From contig WPIO01000033.1 in assembly GCA_009760855.2 (NCBI GenBank), forward strand, positions 1,142,001 through 1,206,000: DNA of 64,000 nucleotides, written 5' to 3'. This stretch comes from Cristatella mucedo (taxonomy: Eukaryota; Bryozoa; Phylactolaemata; Cristatellidae). Made by a program: the position numbers and the translations under genes. Shown here piece by piece: positions 28,160 through 64,000 of this stretch. Position 1 is the stretch's first letter; the number at the start of each line of letters is the position of its first letter. The notes under the pieces were generated by a model. The model was not told the origin of the DNA, did not search any database, and saw only the letters and a list, made by a program, of their open reading frames with translations.

Positions 28160-28391
28160 GCAAAAAAATACAGAGCTATGCCACTAGGTCAATAACTAAA
28201 TGTCATTGCAGTAGCCTCCCGGGAAGCAGAAGCTGTACCAAGACATGGGACAGAAGTTTCCAGGAACCCAACATTAGTGTTACTGGTAGTAAGTCGACCG
28301 TCTTACAAGCAAGTGTATGACGAACTACACAGTTTGAAAGTCGCCTCAAACGATCACGACGGCATCGGCTGACTGTATTTGCTTCAAGTCT

Positions 28392-49434
<21,043 letters not shown>

Positions 49435-49915
49435 GCCGCGAGTCGAGTTTTTGTAACAGCGAACACACGACTTACTGCATGCCGTAATTCTACAGCGAAT
49501 CGCGTTCGCTTCGCTGTTTGACATAGATATACAATATAAGTGAATCGTCGATATCCGGGTACGGTATCGACTGTATCCAGCTACACTGTAGTAATTTTGG
49601 CGTATAAGGCATCAAATATATATATACATATAAATCTCCCAATATATAGATACGAATAATTTCCATGCGCAAGCTCGTAGATGGGGGTTGGGGACTTGAG
49701 CTCGCGGAAGGCGACCCGGAAGCGGTGCCCCGCCGGAATCACTCTTTCTCCCCCTTATTCATCCCCTAGAATTCCGGCAAACCTCGCTAGTGACCACCTG
49801 GCTGACAGGGAGGGCTTATTGGGCTTAGATAACGGACTGTCGCAGGTCAGAGTAAGAATTTTGCTCAAATTTAAAAAACTGCTATATATTAAGACGTATT
49901 AACCGGCAGCTTTAC
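49435..49915. other. Presumed DDX56 promoter and 5' region
   Basis: Upstream of the DDX56 start. It includes a short TATATATATACATATA stretch near 49617; I cannot assign a transcription start. Confidence 0.4.
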
Positions 49916-49919
49916 CAGC

Positions 49920-50740
49920 TGTTTTTAGCGACGAAGACCTGTTAATAAATTTCGTGGACATGGAAGACCAGACCAGCTGATAAGGTGACAGTTGTCAGAA
50001 CTAGGCAGAACAAGTGAGCTATTAAGATCTTCAGTCGGGAAAAGCGAAATGCGTTCTGTAAACCTGGTTAAGGATCGGGCTAATAACGACAAGCAGTAGA
50101 GGCAGTCGTACGAAAGCAATTTTTAAATGTCGAGTATTCGGCAAGGATTACACATCAATTACGAGCATTCGACGATCGGGTGACACTAGGCCATCTCTAA
50201 TTAGGATATCAGAGTCACTGATTCCAGCCGAAAGTTGATGGTTTCCTGCGAGGCGAAAAGTCTGGTTTTATCGTCGCTCAGGTTAAGGAAATTAGCGGCA
50301 ATCCTCGACCGAATCTAAACGGTGGGCATTTAGTTTATCAATCGCCGAAGCTGACTCTAAGGGTTTGAATGGCAAGTTCAGCTGGGTATCGCCGGCATAG
50401 AAGTGATAGCCGATGCCATGAGCCTGCAATGTCTTCTCCAGAGGCTGTGTAAATAGAGAGCACTGGTAAACCTAGAACAGATCCGGAGCGGAGCTTCACA
50501 TCTGCCAGGCATCTACTGCTGGATTAGACCTGACCGCTACACGACACTGGCTAAACATGATCGGACAGGTATGTGTCAAGCAATGTCAAAGCTTCATCAG
50601 CTAGATTGATCGATGTTCGCAATCGCTGAAGCATGATCCTGTGATCAATAATGTACAAAGCAGCCGACAAGTCGAGCAGGACGAACGCAATGCCACCATA
50701 ATTGCCCATCGAATGCAGCTTTTGACGTTATTATCGATCA
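49920..50740 (-). mobile_element. Decayed LINE with RT core (LINE-B-like)
   Basis: On the - strand the RT motifs are readable: GIAFVLLDLSAALYIIDH (motif A, second Asp lost), then HFYAGDTQLNL (motif C, YADD changed to YAGD), then a segment resembling the LINE-B stretch LLISDAVV. Frames are interrupted many times. It is probably an old LINE-B or sister-family copy. Confidence 0.7.
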
Positions 50741-50744
50741 ATAT

Positions 50745-53005
50745 TAGTCACTGTATTGCCAATACATTTTATGAAAACAATGCGTCATCAACAGGGAGTC
50801 GTGGTTGCAAGTACTTAATGAGCAGCTTTGCAACTTATTGAAATAATAGTGCTCATTTGGCTGCATAACGGTGTCAGACTAGAGCAATCAGGAGCGACAA
50901 GGCTGAATGCTATGGTCCTTAGTTAACTTAAGGAAAAACGTAAGGTAAGGAACAACGATGGGTCATATCTGTAACAGGATACTATGGGAGTTTTGATGAG
51001 TAATTTTTTTTAAATCCCATACCGGGAGGCCCCCAAAGTGGAATACGACATACTCTAAAATTGATTTGGGACCGGAATGCTCAAGGAATGCCTCTCGGAA
51101 TCCCTTTAGCTTGCTCAAGCCCGATGTACCCGGAAGCCACGTGACGAAGCTTCATAACAAAGGTCTACTTCTCAGCAGAAGCATCCGGTGTGTAAATATG
51201 TGCTTTCGGCTAAACCATCAGCCAATTACACAATGCTAAGACATCCCCCTGGTTACTGCAGCGCTAGAGAAAAATATGAATATTACGCTTACCTCAGATT
51301 TGATGCCATGATCCTTGATACTGGAAGCTAGAGCCTGACGACTTCATCTCTTTCCATTTTTTGAATATTTGATACCAGAGGAACGCCATATCACTCAACT
51401 CACCTAGGCTTGAGAAATATGATCAAAAGTTAAAATAACCACCTTGCTTGGTGCTTAAAGTACAATTCTGAAGTGTGAGAGATTCAGCCTTATCCAAATT
51501 TGACACATTATTTTCGGCGCGATATATATATATATATATATATATATCGATATATATATGTTCACCTGGTCGTAAGATCTCAAGCCCCTATCGAAAAGCC
51601 TTTAGATCGATAGTCAAACACTTTTTTTCCAGGTGATCCTGGAGGCTTACTTCCTGCCTTCAAAATATAATATTTTCTGTCCCTTTCACTCACAAATTCC
51701 GCGGCAGCTCTTGCAATTTTGTAATGATTTGAGTGTCGTCTTGTATTGCGGTTACCGAGTTTATGAGCACCTCATCTGTCCACCCGCAAACGGTGACCGT
51801 CTATGGTGCGCTTCCTCTCCTCGCACTGATACGGGCGCCGTTTATTTTCGACATACATGGCAGCATGCTACAACTAGAACCCGTTCACGCTCTGGTCGAG
51901 GGCTAAACGTAAAAAGTTGAACCAATTGGCATCCTGAATGAGGATGTGATGATGAAGTACTCTTTGCAACCGAGCGTATCATACCGGCAGCAAAGATACC
52001 TAAAAATAGCCTCGGCTTATAAGTGTGATTGATTTAAGCTAACGGATCTTTTGAAATTTGTTTAGCTATTTCGTGTAGTCTCATCATTCGCTCGTCGCCT
52101 GACCGCGTGACTGTTGATGGTATTTTTTGAACATCTTCTGGGTTGATGTGTTGCTGCAGATTCCACTTCGGCATTTAAACCGTCAGGTTGTGGTTAGCCT
52201 TTTTTATCAGTGGGAAAACCTCCGCTACCAGCAGGATTTTAAGCCGAAAACTTAGGGTCCAGAATCCGTGACAGACGCCGATCGCTGGGATGTTCCACCC
52301 TTCGACGATATAGCCCTGACACGAGTGCACGGCCAAGGCAGTCGAATTGTTACAAAGTGTTTGGCTTCATCGACTCTGACTTTCGTTCATCAATTCGGGT
52401 ATTTTTTAAGGGTAGGCTGCTGGTAAGCTGACAGTTGCACAAACTCCAGATACGAGCTCTCAGCGTGTGCCAGCGCACACTTTGAGCGGCTTGAATGACT
52501 AGCTCGATCGGAAACCTTTTCCGGCCTGGAAAAAAAGTAATTGGGAAGGAACCAGACAATGCAGCGCTCTGGCGGCTTTTCTATTGTTGGCACGCAAAAA
52601 CGGGTGGCAGCGGATTCGATCACCTAGTCTACCTAGATCTACCTTCGACCACCCTACGGCGTCGTTAGATAGTGAGTTGCTCCTTACGGCCGACGCTGTC
52701 CTGCAAACTTGCGAGAGCGCCGGGTGGTGTAGACAGGTGAAAATCTCTCCGAGTAGAATAATAATCCGCTAAAGGTGAGCTCTCTTGAGTTACAAAACTT
52801 AATAATTAGTGTTGCAAGGTCCTGTGCGTGTGTGTATTTGGGCTTATCAGCTCTGCACAATCTCTGTAGCTCCAGACTTAAAACCTGTAAGAATTTTAAG
52901 TACAATGTACAAAGCGAGAGACGCAAACTTTTTACTTCTCAAAATATATTAAATGCTAAACGATTTTTAGCACGCTCGATTTCTTCTCATGAGCTAACAA
53001 TAGTC
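50745..53005. other. Intergenic spacer, nothing recognised
   Basis: AT-rich spacer between DDX56 and DHX15, with a short TA microsatellite at 51522-51559. No exon or shared repeat seen. Confidence 0.5.
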
Positions 53006-53009
53006 TTGA

Positions 53010-53590
53010 TGAGGAATTTCAAGAAAATGTTTATACAATTTGTCCGAAAATTGAATGTGTTTAGGGTACCTTTCGAAAGACAAATATGTTAGAACTAAGA
53101 TCGGTAGTTCTGACGACTTCCGTATGAAAGAAAAAATGGTAATGCAAACCAAGCCTAGTCTAACCCGGATGTAAACCGGAAGCAACAAATCTAGAAAAAA
53201 ATTACCGATCTCTGCATCATATGCTACTTGTATCCCAGCTTGTCGAACCTTGTTAGATTGCAATACATGCTTGTGTTGAGGTGCATTCGTGTGACTTTTA
53301 TACAGCTTCATTTCCAGGGTCGGTTGATGCATTTTAAATTTCATAACTCGGCTACTACTTCACATATTGGAGTGAAATTTGAAGAGTTCAACTCTGCTTG
53401 TTTCAAATGAGGCAAGATAAATTTCTGATTTCGGTCCGTTAAAATTTATTGTATATGTCATCAAACGTCCTGGAACTTATTTTCCGTAATCATGGACATA
53501 TAGAGCAAAATGTATCCAGCCGAAATCAGAAATCTTTCTTGCCTCATTTGAAACAAGGAGAGTTGAACTCGCATTTCAAATTGTATTAGA
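53010..53590. mobile_element. Element F, truncated copy 3
   Basis: Left arm TACCGATCTCTGCATCATAT and CTTGTCGAACCTTGTTAGAT as in the 38098 copy, central loop, and the first 65 bases of the right arm. Inner stem: GAGTTCAACTCTGCTTGTTT (53384 on) pairs with AAACAAGGAGAGTTGAACTC (53552 on). The right end is missing. Confidence 0.78.
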
Positions 53591-53594
53591 CTGA

Positions 53595-53935
53595 CTAGAA
53601 ACTATTAGGAAGAGCCATGGAACAGCCTTTATGACATCCTGCAAGGCCTGGTGGTTTTTGCGGAGACAGGTGGCGAAGCCGTGAGCTGAAGGTGGCACGC
53701 CCCGCCACAAAAAGGCCGCCCTCCAAGACTGGCTGCACTTCCCTTAAATCACTCGTGAAGGCTTCGCGTTCCCATGGGGGTAACAGCGGCTGCTTCGCAA
53801 ACAAAAGGGTTGTTGAACGGCTCAGATCGCCAGGCCCCGCCATTCACAAAGACCAGTGGCGCTTTTAGCCCTCCGTAGCCCCATTTCCATACGCCCCTGC
53901 CCTGTTTAGGCGTCGAACGGGAAGGAATCAAATTA
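53595..53935. other. GC-rich patch, unassigned
   Basis: Compositionally distinct from the AT-rich surroundings, with open frames on the - strand but no motif I recognise. Could be a fragment of an unknown element. Confidence 0.35.
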
Positions 53936-54587
53936 TGAATGTGAGTGACAGACTAATGACGTGTTTGCTCAGAGATCCAAGGGCGGCAAGCATGTGCGCG
54001 TCAAGCGTTTTGTGAGAGGTATAGACCAGCTGAGTCAGCGTCCTATCTAGCGGTAGAAGAGCTCCAGCGGCTCTCACAGCCTCTCTAGCCTTTTCTGCTG
54101 CTATGAAAACGAGGCAGTTAAAACAGCTAAAGTTAGTTTCAAAAAAGAAGTATGGAGCCATAGGCCAGTGCCAATCTGACCTAGATTTAGGCTGCCGGTA
54201 TTGACTGTTACTGAGTTAATAACTAGCCTCTGTCTATGAAAAATCACGAGAAATTTCAGTGTTGCATCGCACTGCGGGCCTGCATGTCCACTGACCTAGT
54301 AGTAAGCCCGGCCTACTGTCGGGCAATGACTCCATTCCACGACCTAAATCATCAAGTGCTCAACTCTTACTTTCAATCTCTCAGTGTTTTGTTTACCCAG
54401 TCACGAGTGAGGTGTTTGCTGAGCTTTGACAGCACGAAGCTCCCGGGGCGTCTTCTTTAGTCTCTTCCTGTCGCAAAATTTGTTGTATGCGATGTTTCTG
54501 TTGAGCTTCAGCACTTTCTTGAGTAGCTTCCTTTAGTTTGTTGCTCGCTTTTATAGTTACTGTCTGCGATAGGTCACTTATAACCCA

Positions 54588-54735
54588 GTGGTTAAGGTGC
54601 TCGGCTCGACCAAGGTCAAGGTGAATGTATTTGATGACTAAGGTCGTGGGCTCGAGCCCGTGGCATTTGTAAAGCACCTGAATATTGCTTAAGTTCCCTT
54701 AGGGCACTATACAAATGAATTAAAAAATATATATA
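54588..54735 (+). mobile_element. SINE-B copy, sense orientation
   Basis: A-box region AACCCAGTGGTTAAGGTGC, B-box region GTGGGCTCGAGCCCGTGGC, then the LINE-A-like tail TTGTAAAGCACCTGAATATT and CCCTTAGGGCACTATACAAA, ending in A/T repeats. Confidence 0.88.
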
Positions 54736-54924
54736 TATTCTGTTTACCTTGCCTTCTTTTTGTTTCCCATTAATTGCTGTGAAAATACGCCTATCCTCAA
54801 AGGCTGGCGGAGACCACAGCTTTTTATGGAAATTAGCATGCACCTGGAAAAAATTACGGAAAAATTTCACTTTGCCATGGAAGGCGGGTCTGAGTGTCCG
54901 CTGACCTAGCTAGTGAGCCCCTCC

Positions 54925-55265
54925 CAAAGCCTGGAACTCCCTCCCGACCTGCGTCAGAACATCCCCTGACCTGACCACATTTAAAAGGAACTTAAAAACA
55001 CCTATTTAGGACAGCATATAGTGGGTCCCTGTGATTCGTCCTTCATGTGCTTATGCTTGCTGACTGTGCATGCTGCCACTAACCACATTTGCATGCTGAC
55101 CGTGAGCATGTCACCCCTAACCATATTATTCATTTTGTTTGTTTTTCAAGCATGATTTTACTTACCATTCAATTGCATTTCCCTTTGCAGCAAATGTAAA
55201 GCGCCTAGAGAGAGATTAAGTTTTCTGAGGGTGCTTTATCAAGTGTATTATTATTATTATTATTC
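54925..55265 (+). mobile_element. LINE-A 3' end
   Basis: Begins at the codons for AWNSLPTCVRTSPDLTTFKR (CCTGGAACTCCCTCCC), then the 3' UTR, GAGATTAAGTTTTCTGAGGG and ATT repeats. Confidence 0.9.
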
Positions 55266-55269
55266 CCAC

Positions 55270-55860
55270 TGGCTGCTGAGCTTCGAGTTCCTAGTTAATG
55301 TAGCAAAATCTGGACAGGAAAAAAGAAAAACGCATTTCAGAATTATATTGCATAAATTCTTATAAAATGAACACGAATCTACTTTATGAAACGTATTCAT
55401 CAGCGCCGTCGTAGTTAATTGGCATTGAGTTGTAGTTACGGACGTACGGACAAGCTGACCATGTTTGCATTTAAGGGCGAAGCCAGGATTTTCAGGTTGG
55501 AACAAGGGTTCAGGTTGGAGGAGGGGCAAGGAACCACCGCCTCTCCCTAAGGCTTGGGGAAATTATCCCTAGGATATAGGTACAGCTCTCTGCTCATAGG
55601 ATGAAATTTCCCCCTGCCCCCTGGCTCTGCCACTATCTACATTTATATTAAGTATATAGTAAGCCTCAGCCAACGGCGGATTCAATTTATGCATGTCAAT
55701 ACCAATACCAAAGGCAGACGCACTAACGCAAGTTAAATTTCAGACATGAGAGTGCTTGTTGTAGCTCCATATGCAAATTAGCGAAATATATTCCATTTTT
55801 AACCTTTTGACATGACAGTTAATATGGCTGTATAATCGCAGTAGTACTCTCTTTCTCTAT
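55270..55860. other. Intergenic spacer, nothing recognised
   Basis: No gene or repeat identified between the LINE-A end and the TA microsatellite. Confidence 0.5.
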
Positions 55861-55861
55861 C

Positions 55862-55968
<107 letters not shown>

Positions 55969-56239
55969 CCTGGGGTCCGGCTTGAGAGCCGGACCTGGTC
56001 AACAAAAATGGCAGCGACGCGGTCATAGTTGACCTAACGGTGCCGTTTGACAATAGCGAGGAAGCCCTGGTAGTTTTCCAATTTATTTTGAAAACATAGA
56101 CCTGCTACTTATACACTGCAAGTTATATAATGTCAAAATTAAAAAAACCACTTCTTACCTACCTATCAAGATTGCTCAACTTGTTCATATGGATTTACTA
56201 GTTTATACTCTACTTTAACTGACCATAAACCCTAAAATA

Positions 56240-56519
56240 GCGAATTAGAAACACGCTGGGTGGAACTGAAGATGATGCCATCTATGAGGAAAGTGACGAT
56301 TCAGATATCGACAATGATGCAGAAGACTATGAAAATGTTAGCAGTGATACTGATGACCAGTTTCTTGCTAACTGTGATGATTAAAACAAACTTATGTTAA
56401 TAAAAATGAGCTAATATTCAGTAATAATGTTTTTTTTCAATAAAAAAAATTCAAAAATGTCCGTAAATTTAGGGTGTGACTTATTCTTGGGTGCGACCTA
56501 TAATCGTAAAATACGGTAA
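56240..56519 (+). mobile_element. pogo/Tigger-like DNA transposon, 3' end with transposase C-terminus
   Basis: A short frame reads GGTEDDAIYEESDDSDID and continues through SDTDDQFLANCDD to a TAA at 56382-56384, the acidic tail typical of pogo-type DDE transposases. It is followed by a 3' UTR ending GGGTGCGACCTATAATCG and TAAAATACGGTAA. The terminal TAAAATACGG is the inverted counterpart of the CGTATTTTA at 57611. Catalytic region absent. Confidence 0.7.
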
Positions 56520-56783
56520 GAGCCCATTGCCCGGTCTCTCCTGGCCGCTCGCTATCAGACGGCTGTGGTGAGGCCCTTCGTGGTCAGCGCCCTTGGCAGC
56601 TGGTGGCCAGATAATGAAGCCTGCCTGGCGGACCTTGGCGTTTCGCGCGCGAAACGGATGGCACTGCAGCAGCTATGCGTCTCGGACGCCATTACCGGGT
56701 CGGAAGCCGTGTGGTCCGTGTTACTGAACCGGGAGTCGCGGGCAGCCCCCGTAGCCACGGCATGGCAAGGCTCCTTCGGCTGA
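56520..56783 (+). CDS. GC-rich open frame of unknown origin
   Basis: A frame open from the left boundary reads SLLAARYQTAVVRPFVVSAL, then SWWPDNEACLADLGVSRAKR, and ends VATAWQGSFG with TGA. GC content is far above the flanks and begins exactly where the pogo-like end stops. No ATG near its start. It looks like the C-terminal remnant of a protein, possibly of a mobile element, but I do not recognise it. Confidence 0.35.
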   Translation, partial: EPIARSLLAARYQTAVVRPFVVSALGSWWPDNEACLADLGVSRAKRMALQQLCVSDAITGSEAVWSVLLNRESRAAPVATAWQGSFG

Positions 56784-57079
56784 TTACCATCTCACTTTCT
56801 AATATTTAATAAACCAGTCTAGAATCACAAAGATACATTATGAGCGCGACATCGGTAACTGGCCGGGCTCAGAAATTAACAAAGCTAGCTTATTATAGAA
56901 TAGCTTGTGGACAGCGTGAGTCGTAATCCACGGTAGCTGAAGCATTTCAATTTCAGTGCTTCGCCAGTTCTTTCATGAAGCCATTCTGGACAGATGTGGT
57001 AGTCTCGCGTTGAGAATTATGGAGCCGGTTAAATTAATTGCCATCGCATTCTGCTATCCCCGGCATACTTGCGGGCATT

Positions 57080-58205
57080 TATGCAGCTTCTACCAAGTGT
57101 TACTCAGAAATTGGAAAATCCAACCCTCAAAACGGGCTTGGCCAGCGTATCTCCTTAAAAATACGCACGTAGTCTGGGTGTCCCGTTCCCAACAGATCCT
57201 TCTCTAGACAACCTCACCGGGTTCACAGTCTATCCTGCCAACTATTAGCTACGTAATATTGCCAACATTAGCGTCTACTTAGATAGTGATATCATAATCA
57301 AGTTGGTCTATATATTTTTTACATCCCGTCTTGACTTTTGCAACTCGCTACTCGCTGGTCTTCCGGCCAGTACAATCAGGCGCTTACAGCTGGGCCAGAA
57401 CTCAGCAGCTAGGCTTGTCTGTCGTGAGCGTCGCAGTTGATACATTACGGCACTGCTCGCAGAACTACATAGCTCCCTATCAAGCAGCGCATCGACTTCA
57501 AGGTTTTGTTAAGCACTTATAGGTCTCTTTCTTCTCTGGCACCAGCCAAACTGTACGAAGTACTTGCCTGTCAGGCGGGAAGCGTAATGCCCGCTCTTCT
57601 GACTTATCGTATTTTATCGCCTACCTGTATAAGCCCCATTTTCCCCAAAATTTGGGGTCGGATAATGAATGGAGAGTGGGCTTATACGTGTGAGGTGACT
57701 TTTTTGACGGTCATTTGCCAACGTAAAACACTGTCAAAAGAACAGATTTTAAAGGAATTGATCCTTAAAACTCACGAAAAAGCTTGGATGGACAGTGAGG
57801 GAATGAAAGTATTGTGTTCAAAGGTGTTTGGATGCAGGCTGGGAGGTCTTTTGAAAAAACAGCCTTGCTCTTGCGTCCTGTGCCTCGAACCAACCTTAAA
57901 TCTTTTGAAGACGGTGCCTTTAGGTCGTGTGCTCACAAAGCCCGGAACTCATTCTCGACGGACCTCACGACAACTCCCTCACTTGACGATTTTTTTAAAG
58001 AAGCTAAAGCACATCTATTCCTCACAAGGTTTGCTGGGTCCTAGTCAATTGTCCTTTGTGTAACTATGCGTGCTGACGCTGTCGGTGGATGTTAATATTG
58101 ATTGACCAGGTTAACATGCTTCCTTTAAAGCGTTTGTAAAGTGCCTAGAAAGAGATTACTTTCTTTGAGGGCGCCATACAAATAACTCATTCTTATTATT
58201 ATTAG
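57080..58205 (+). mobile_element. Decayed LINE-A split by pogo-like fragment
   Basis: TTTTGCAACTCGCTACTCGC, QLGLSVVSVAVDTL-type shifted frames, CAAGGTTTTGTTAAGCACTT, then after the insertion CGAACCAACCTTAAATCTTT and the tail GAGATTACTTTCTTTGAGGG with a short ATT run. Confidence 0.8.
57608..57878 (+). mobile_element. pogo-like transposon fragment with internal deletion
   Basis: Left end CGTATTTTATCGCCTACCTG and TATAAGCCCC resemble the inverted terminus at 56505-56517. The frame then reads LSKEQILKELILKTHEKAWM and MKVLCSKVFGCRLGGLLKK, close to the segment ahead of the catalytic LLVLD of pogo/Tigger DDE transposases. The DDE triad itself is not present. Confidence 0.7.
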
Positions 58206-58209
58206 GAGT

Positions 58210-59397
58210 AGTAGTAGTGGTATTAGTAATATGACTCGTTCACCATGAACCGAGGCGTTAGTCCCATCAGTCTTGGTTTCTGGCTGGCAGGTCTAGTACC
58301 TGTTATGTCCACTGTATTTTTTGTGCGAACGATTAGTTCCAGAGCCATAGCAGGCACCCGTAACAGCGATTAGCCCCTCTTTGGGAAAAGCACCCTAAAG
58401 CTGACCGCTACGCAAGAGACCGCTCTCTATCAGCCTGTTAGCTTAGCCCCCTATGGGGAAGCCACGTTGGCTCTATAGAGGGACAGCTGGCTTCCCCAGG
58501 TGGGGGGCAGGACCAAAGGAGCGTTCCTGAGCATCTGTGAGTTCGTTCTATGAGGGGGTGGGCTAAAGATCCACTGCGGCCAGCTCAGAGCTTGCTGAGA
58601 AGCCCCAACCAACTAGCAACACCTGATCGGCTTTTTAGGGGCGTGTACTGCTGAATAGACTGATTAGTTAATGGCCATTTATCTACGGTTGTTATTAATG
58701 CATCCCGAAAGCAGTGCCAAGATGCCGTGAAAGCGATGCCTTTTCCGAACGGGCAGCCATTCGAGCTGCACCATACACTATTCATCCGGACCTGCAAGAC
58801 TAATTTAGGCGGCTTATTTTGAGTTATTGAACATATTTTAAATATAGGAGCCCGACGGTCAGCGGGAAACGGGGCTCACCGATGGGATAAGGATCCAATT
58901 TGGCAAGTTCGTGCTAAATGATGGTGGGCTGGGGGATGTAAATTGCCTGTCTATCCGCCGGGCGGCCAGAGAGAAATTGGAGATGATATATCCGAGGATG
59001 AGACGTAGTTGAAGGAAGATAGAACAACTGCACTTATCGGTAGTTTGTATTTCAAACGTTTTATGAGAATGCCTTACAAAATAACTTAGTGAGAAGCGAC
59101 ATGGGGGATCTCAGGCAGAGCACTCGCCGCGATCCTCTACGGAGGAAAAACTAAGCGGGTGCAAATCCACGCATAAAGGATGCGATTCTTGAAATTTTCA
59201 AAGTACACCTTGCTTCGGTGTGAGAAATGAAGATGTGAGATGTCAATGCAAGTGGCGGCTTAGTCAGCGGGCTTGCAGAAAGCTATGAGGCAATGGAAGC
59301 TCTTCTGCGGAGGAGGCCATAACTTTACAGGAGCCTCTCTCTGGTAGCAGCATGGTGGACTTGTCCTGACTTACAGGCGCGGTTAATCTGTCACACT
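58210..59397. other. Spacer and presumed DHX15 promoter
   Basis: Moderately GC-rich with no recognised repeat. The transcription start of DHX15 must lie somewhere here, but nothing fixes it. Confidence 0.45.

Positions 59398-64000
<4,603 letters not shown>

Noticed and set aside
49435-49524. Upstream in-frame ATG of DDX56 (MSNSEANAIRC...)
   Set aside because: The downstream ATG aligns with the usual family start, and the extra residues are Cys-rich with no counterpart. It may be 5' UTR; not excluded entirely.

Overview
The window looks like a piece of a metazoan, non-vertebrate nuclear genome. Genes are split by GT-AG introns, three of the four genes are conserved eukaryotic housekeeping genes, and introns and spacers are filled with CR1/L2-like LINE remnants, tRNA-derived SINEs, DNA-transposon pieces and long microsatellites. 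The lineage cannot be named from this sequence alone. No prokaryotic, organellar or viral gene set is present.

Layout: (1) 97-4919, + strand: the 3' part of CNOT3, subunit 3 of the CCR4-NOT deadenylase complex, ending in the conserved NOT box; its 5' part lies left of the window. (2) 9839-26722, + strand: an unnamed gene whose first four short exons encode an N-terminal pleckstrin-homology domain, followed by low-complexity Ser/Ala-rich exons. At least one alternative ending is suggested. (3) 28392-49434, - strand: a complete 15-exon DDX56 gene (nucleolar DEAD-box RNA helicase, 558 codons by my splice model), with every helicase motif in order. (4) 59398 to the window end, + strand: the first seven coding exons of DHX15/Prp43, a DEAH-box splicing and ribosome-biogenesis helicase, running off the right edge.

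The spaces between exons carry a recurrent set of mobile elements. I named them locally: LINE-A (3' tail ending in ATT repeats), LINE-B (3' tail ending near CATTA repeats), SINE-A and SINE-B (both with RNA polymerase III A/B-box-like sequences) and the foldback element F. SINE-B carries a 3' tail closely resembling that of LINE-A, which fits a SINE mobilised by its partner LINE. Several copies are nested: SINE-A in LINE-B, SINE-A in LINE-A, SINE-A in F, a LINE-A tail in LINE-A, and a pogo-like fragment in LINE-A. These nestings give a relative order of insertion.

The most unusual item is element F at 38098-39196. It is almost wholly two long inverted arms, its tips read GG(G/T)GC, and it is bounded on both sides by TTAA. 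Two truncated relatives lie at 42480 and 53010. It looks like a non-autonomous, piggyBac-type foldback transposon.

Exon coordinates were derived by hand from splice consensus, reading-frame phase and recalled protein families. All phases within each gene model are mutually consistent, but no transcript evidence was available.
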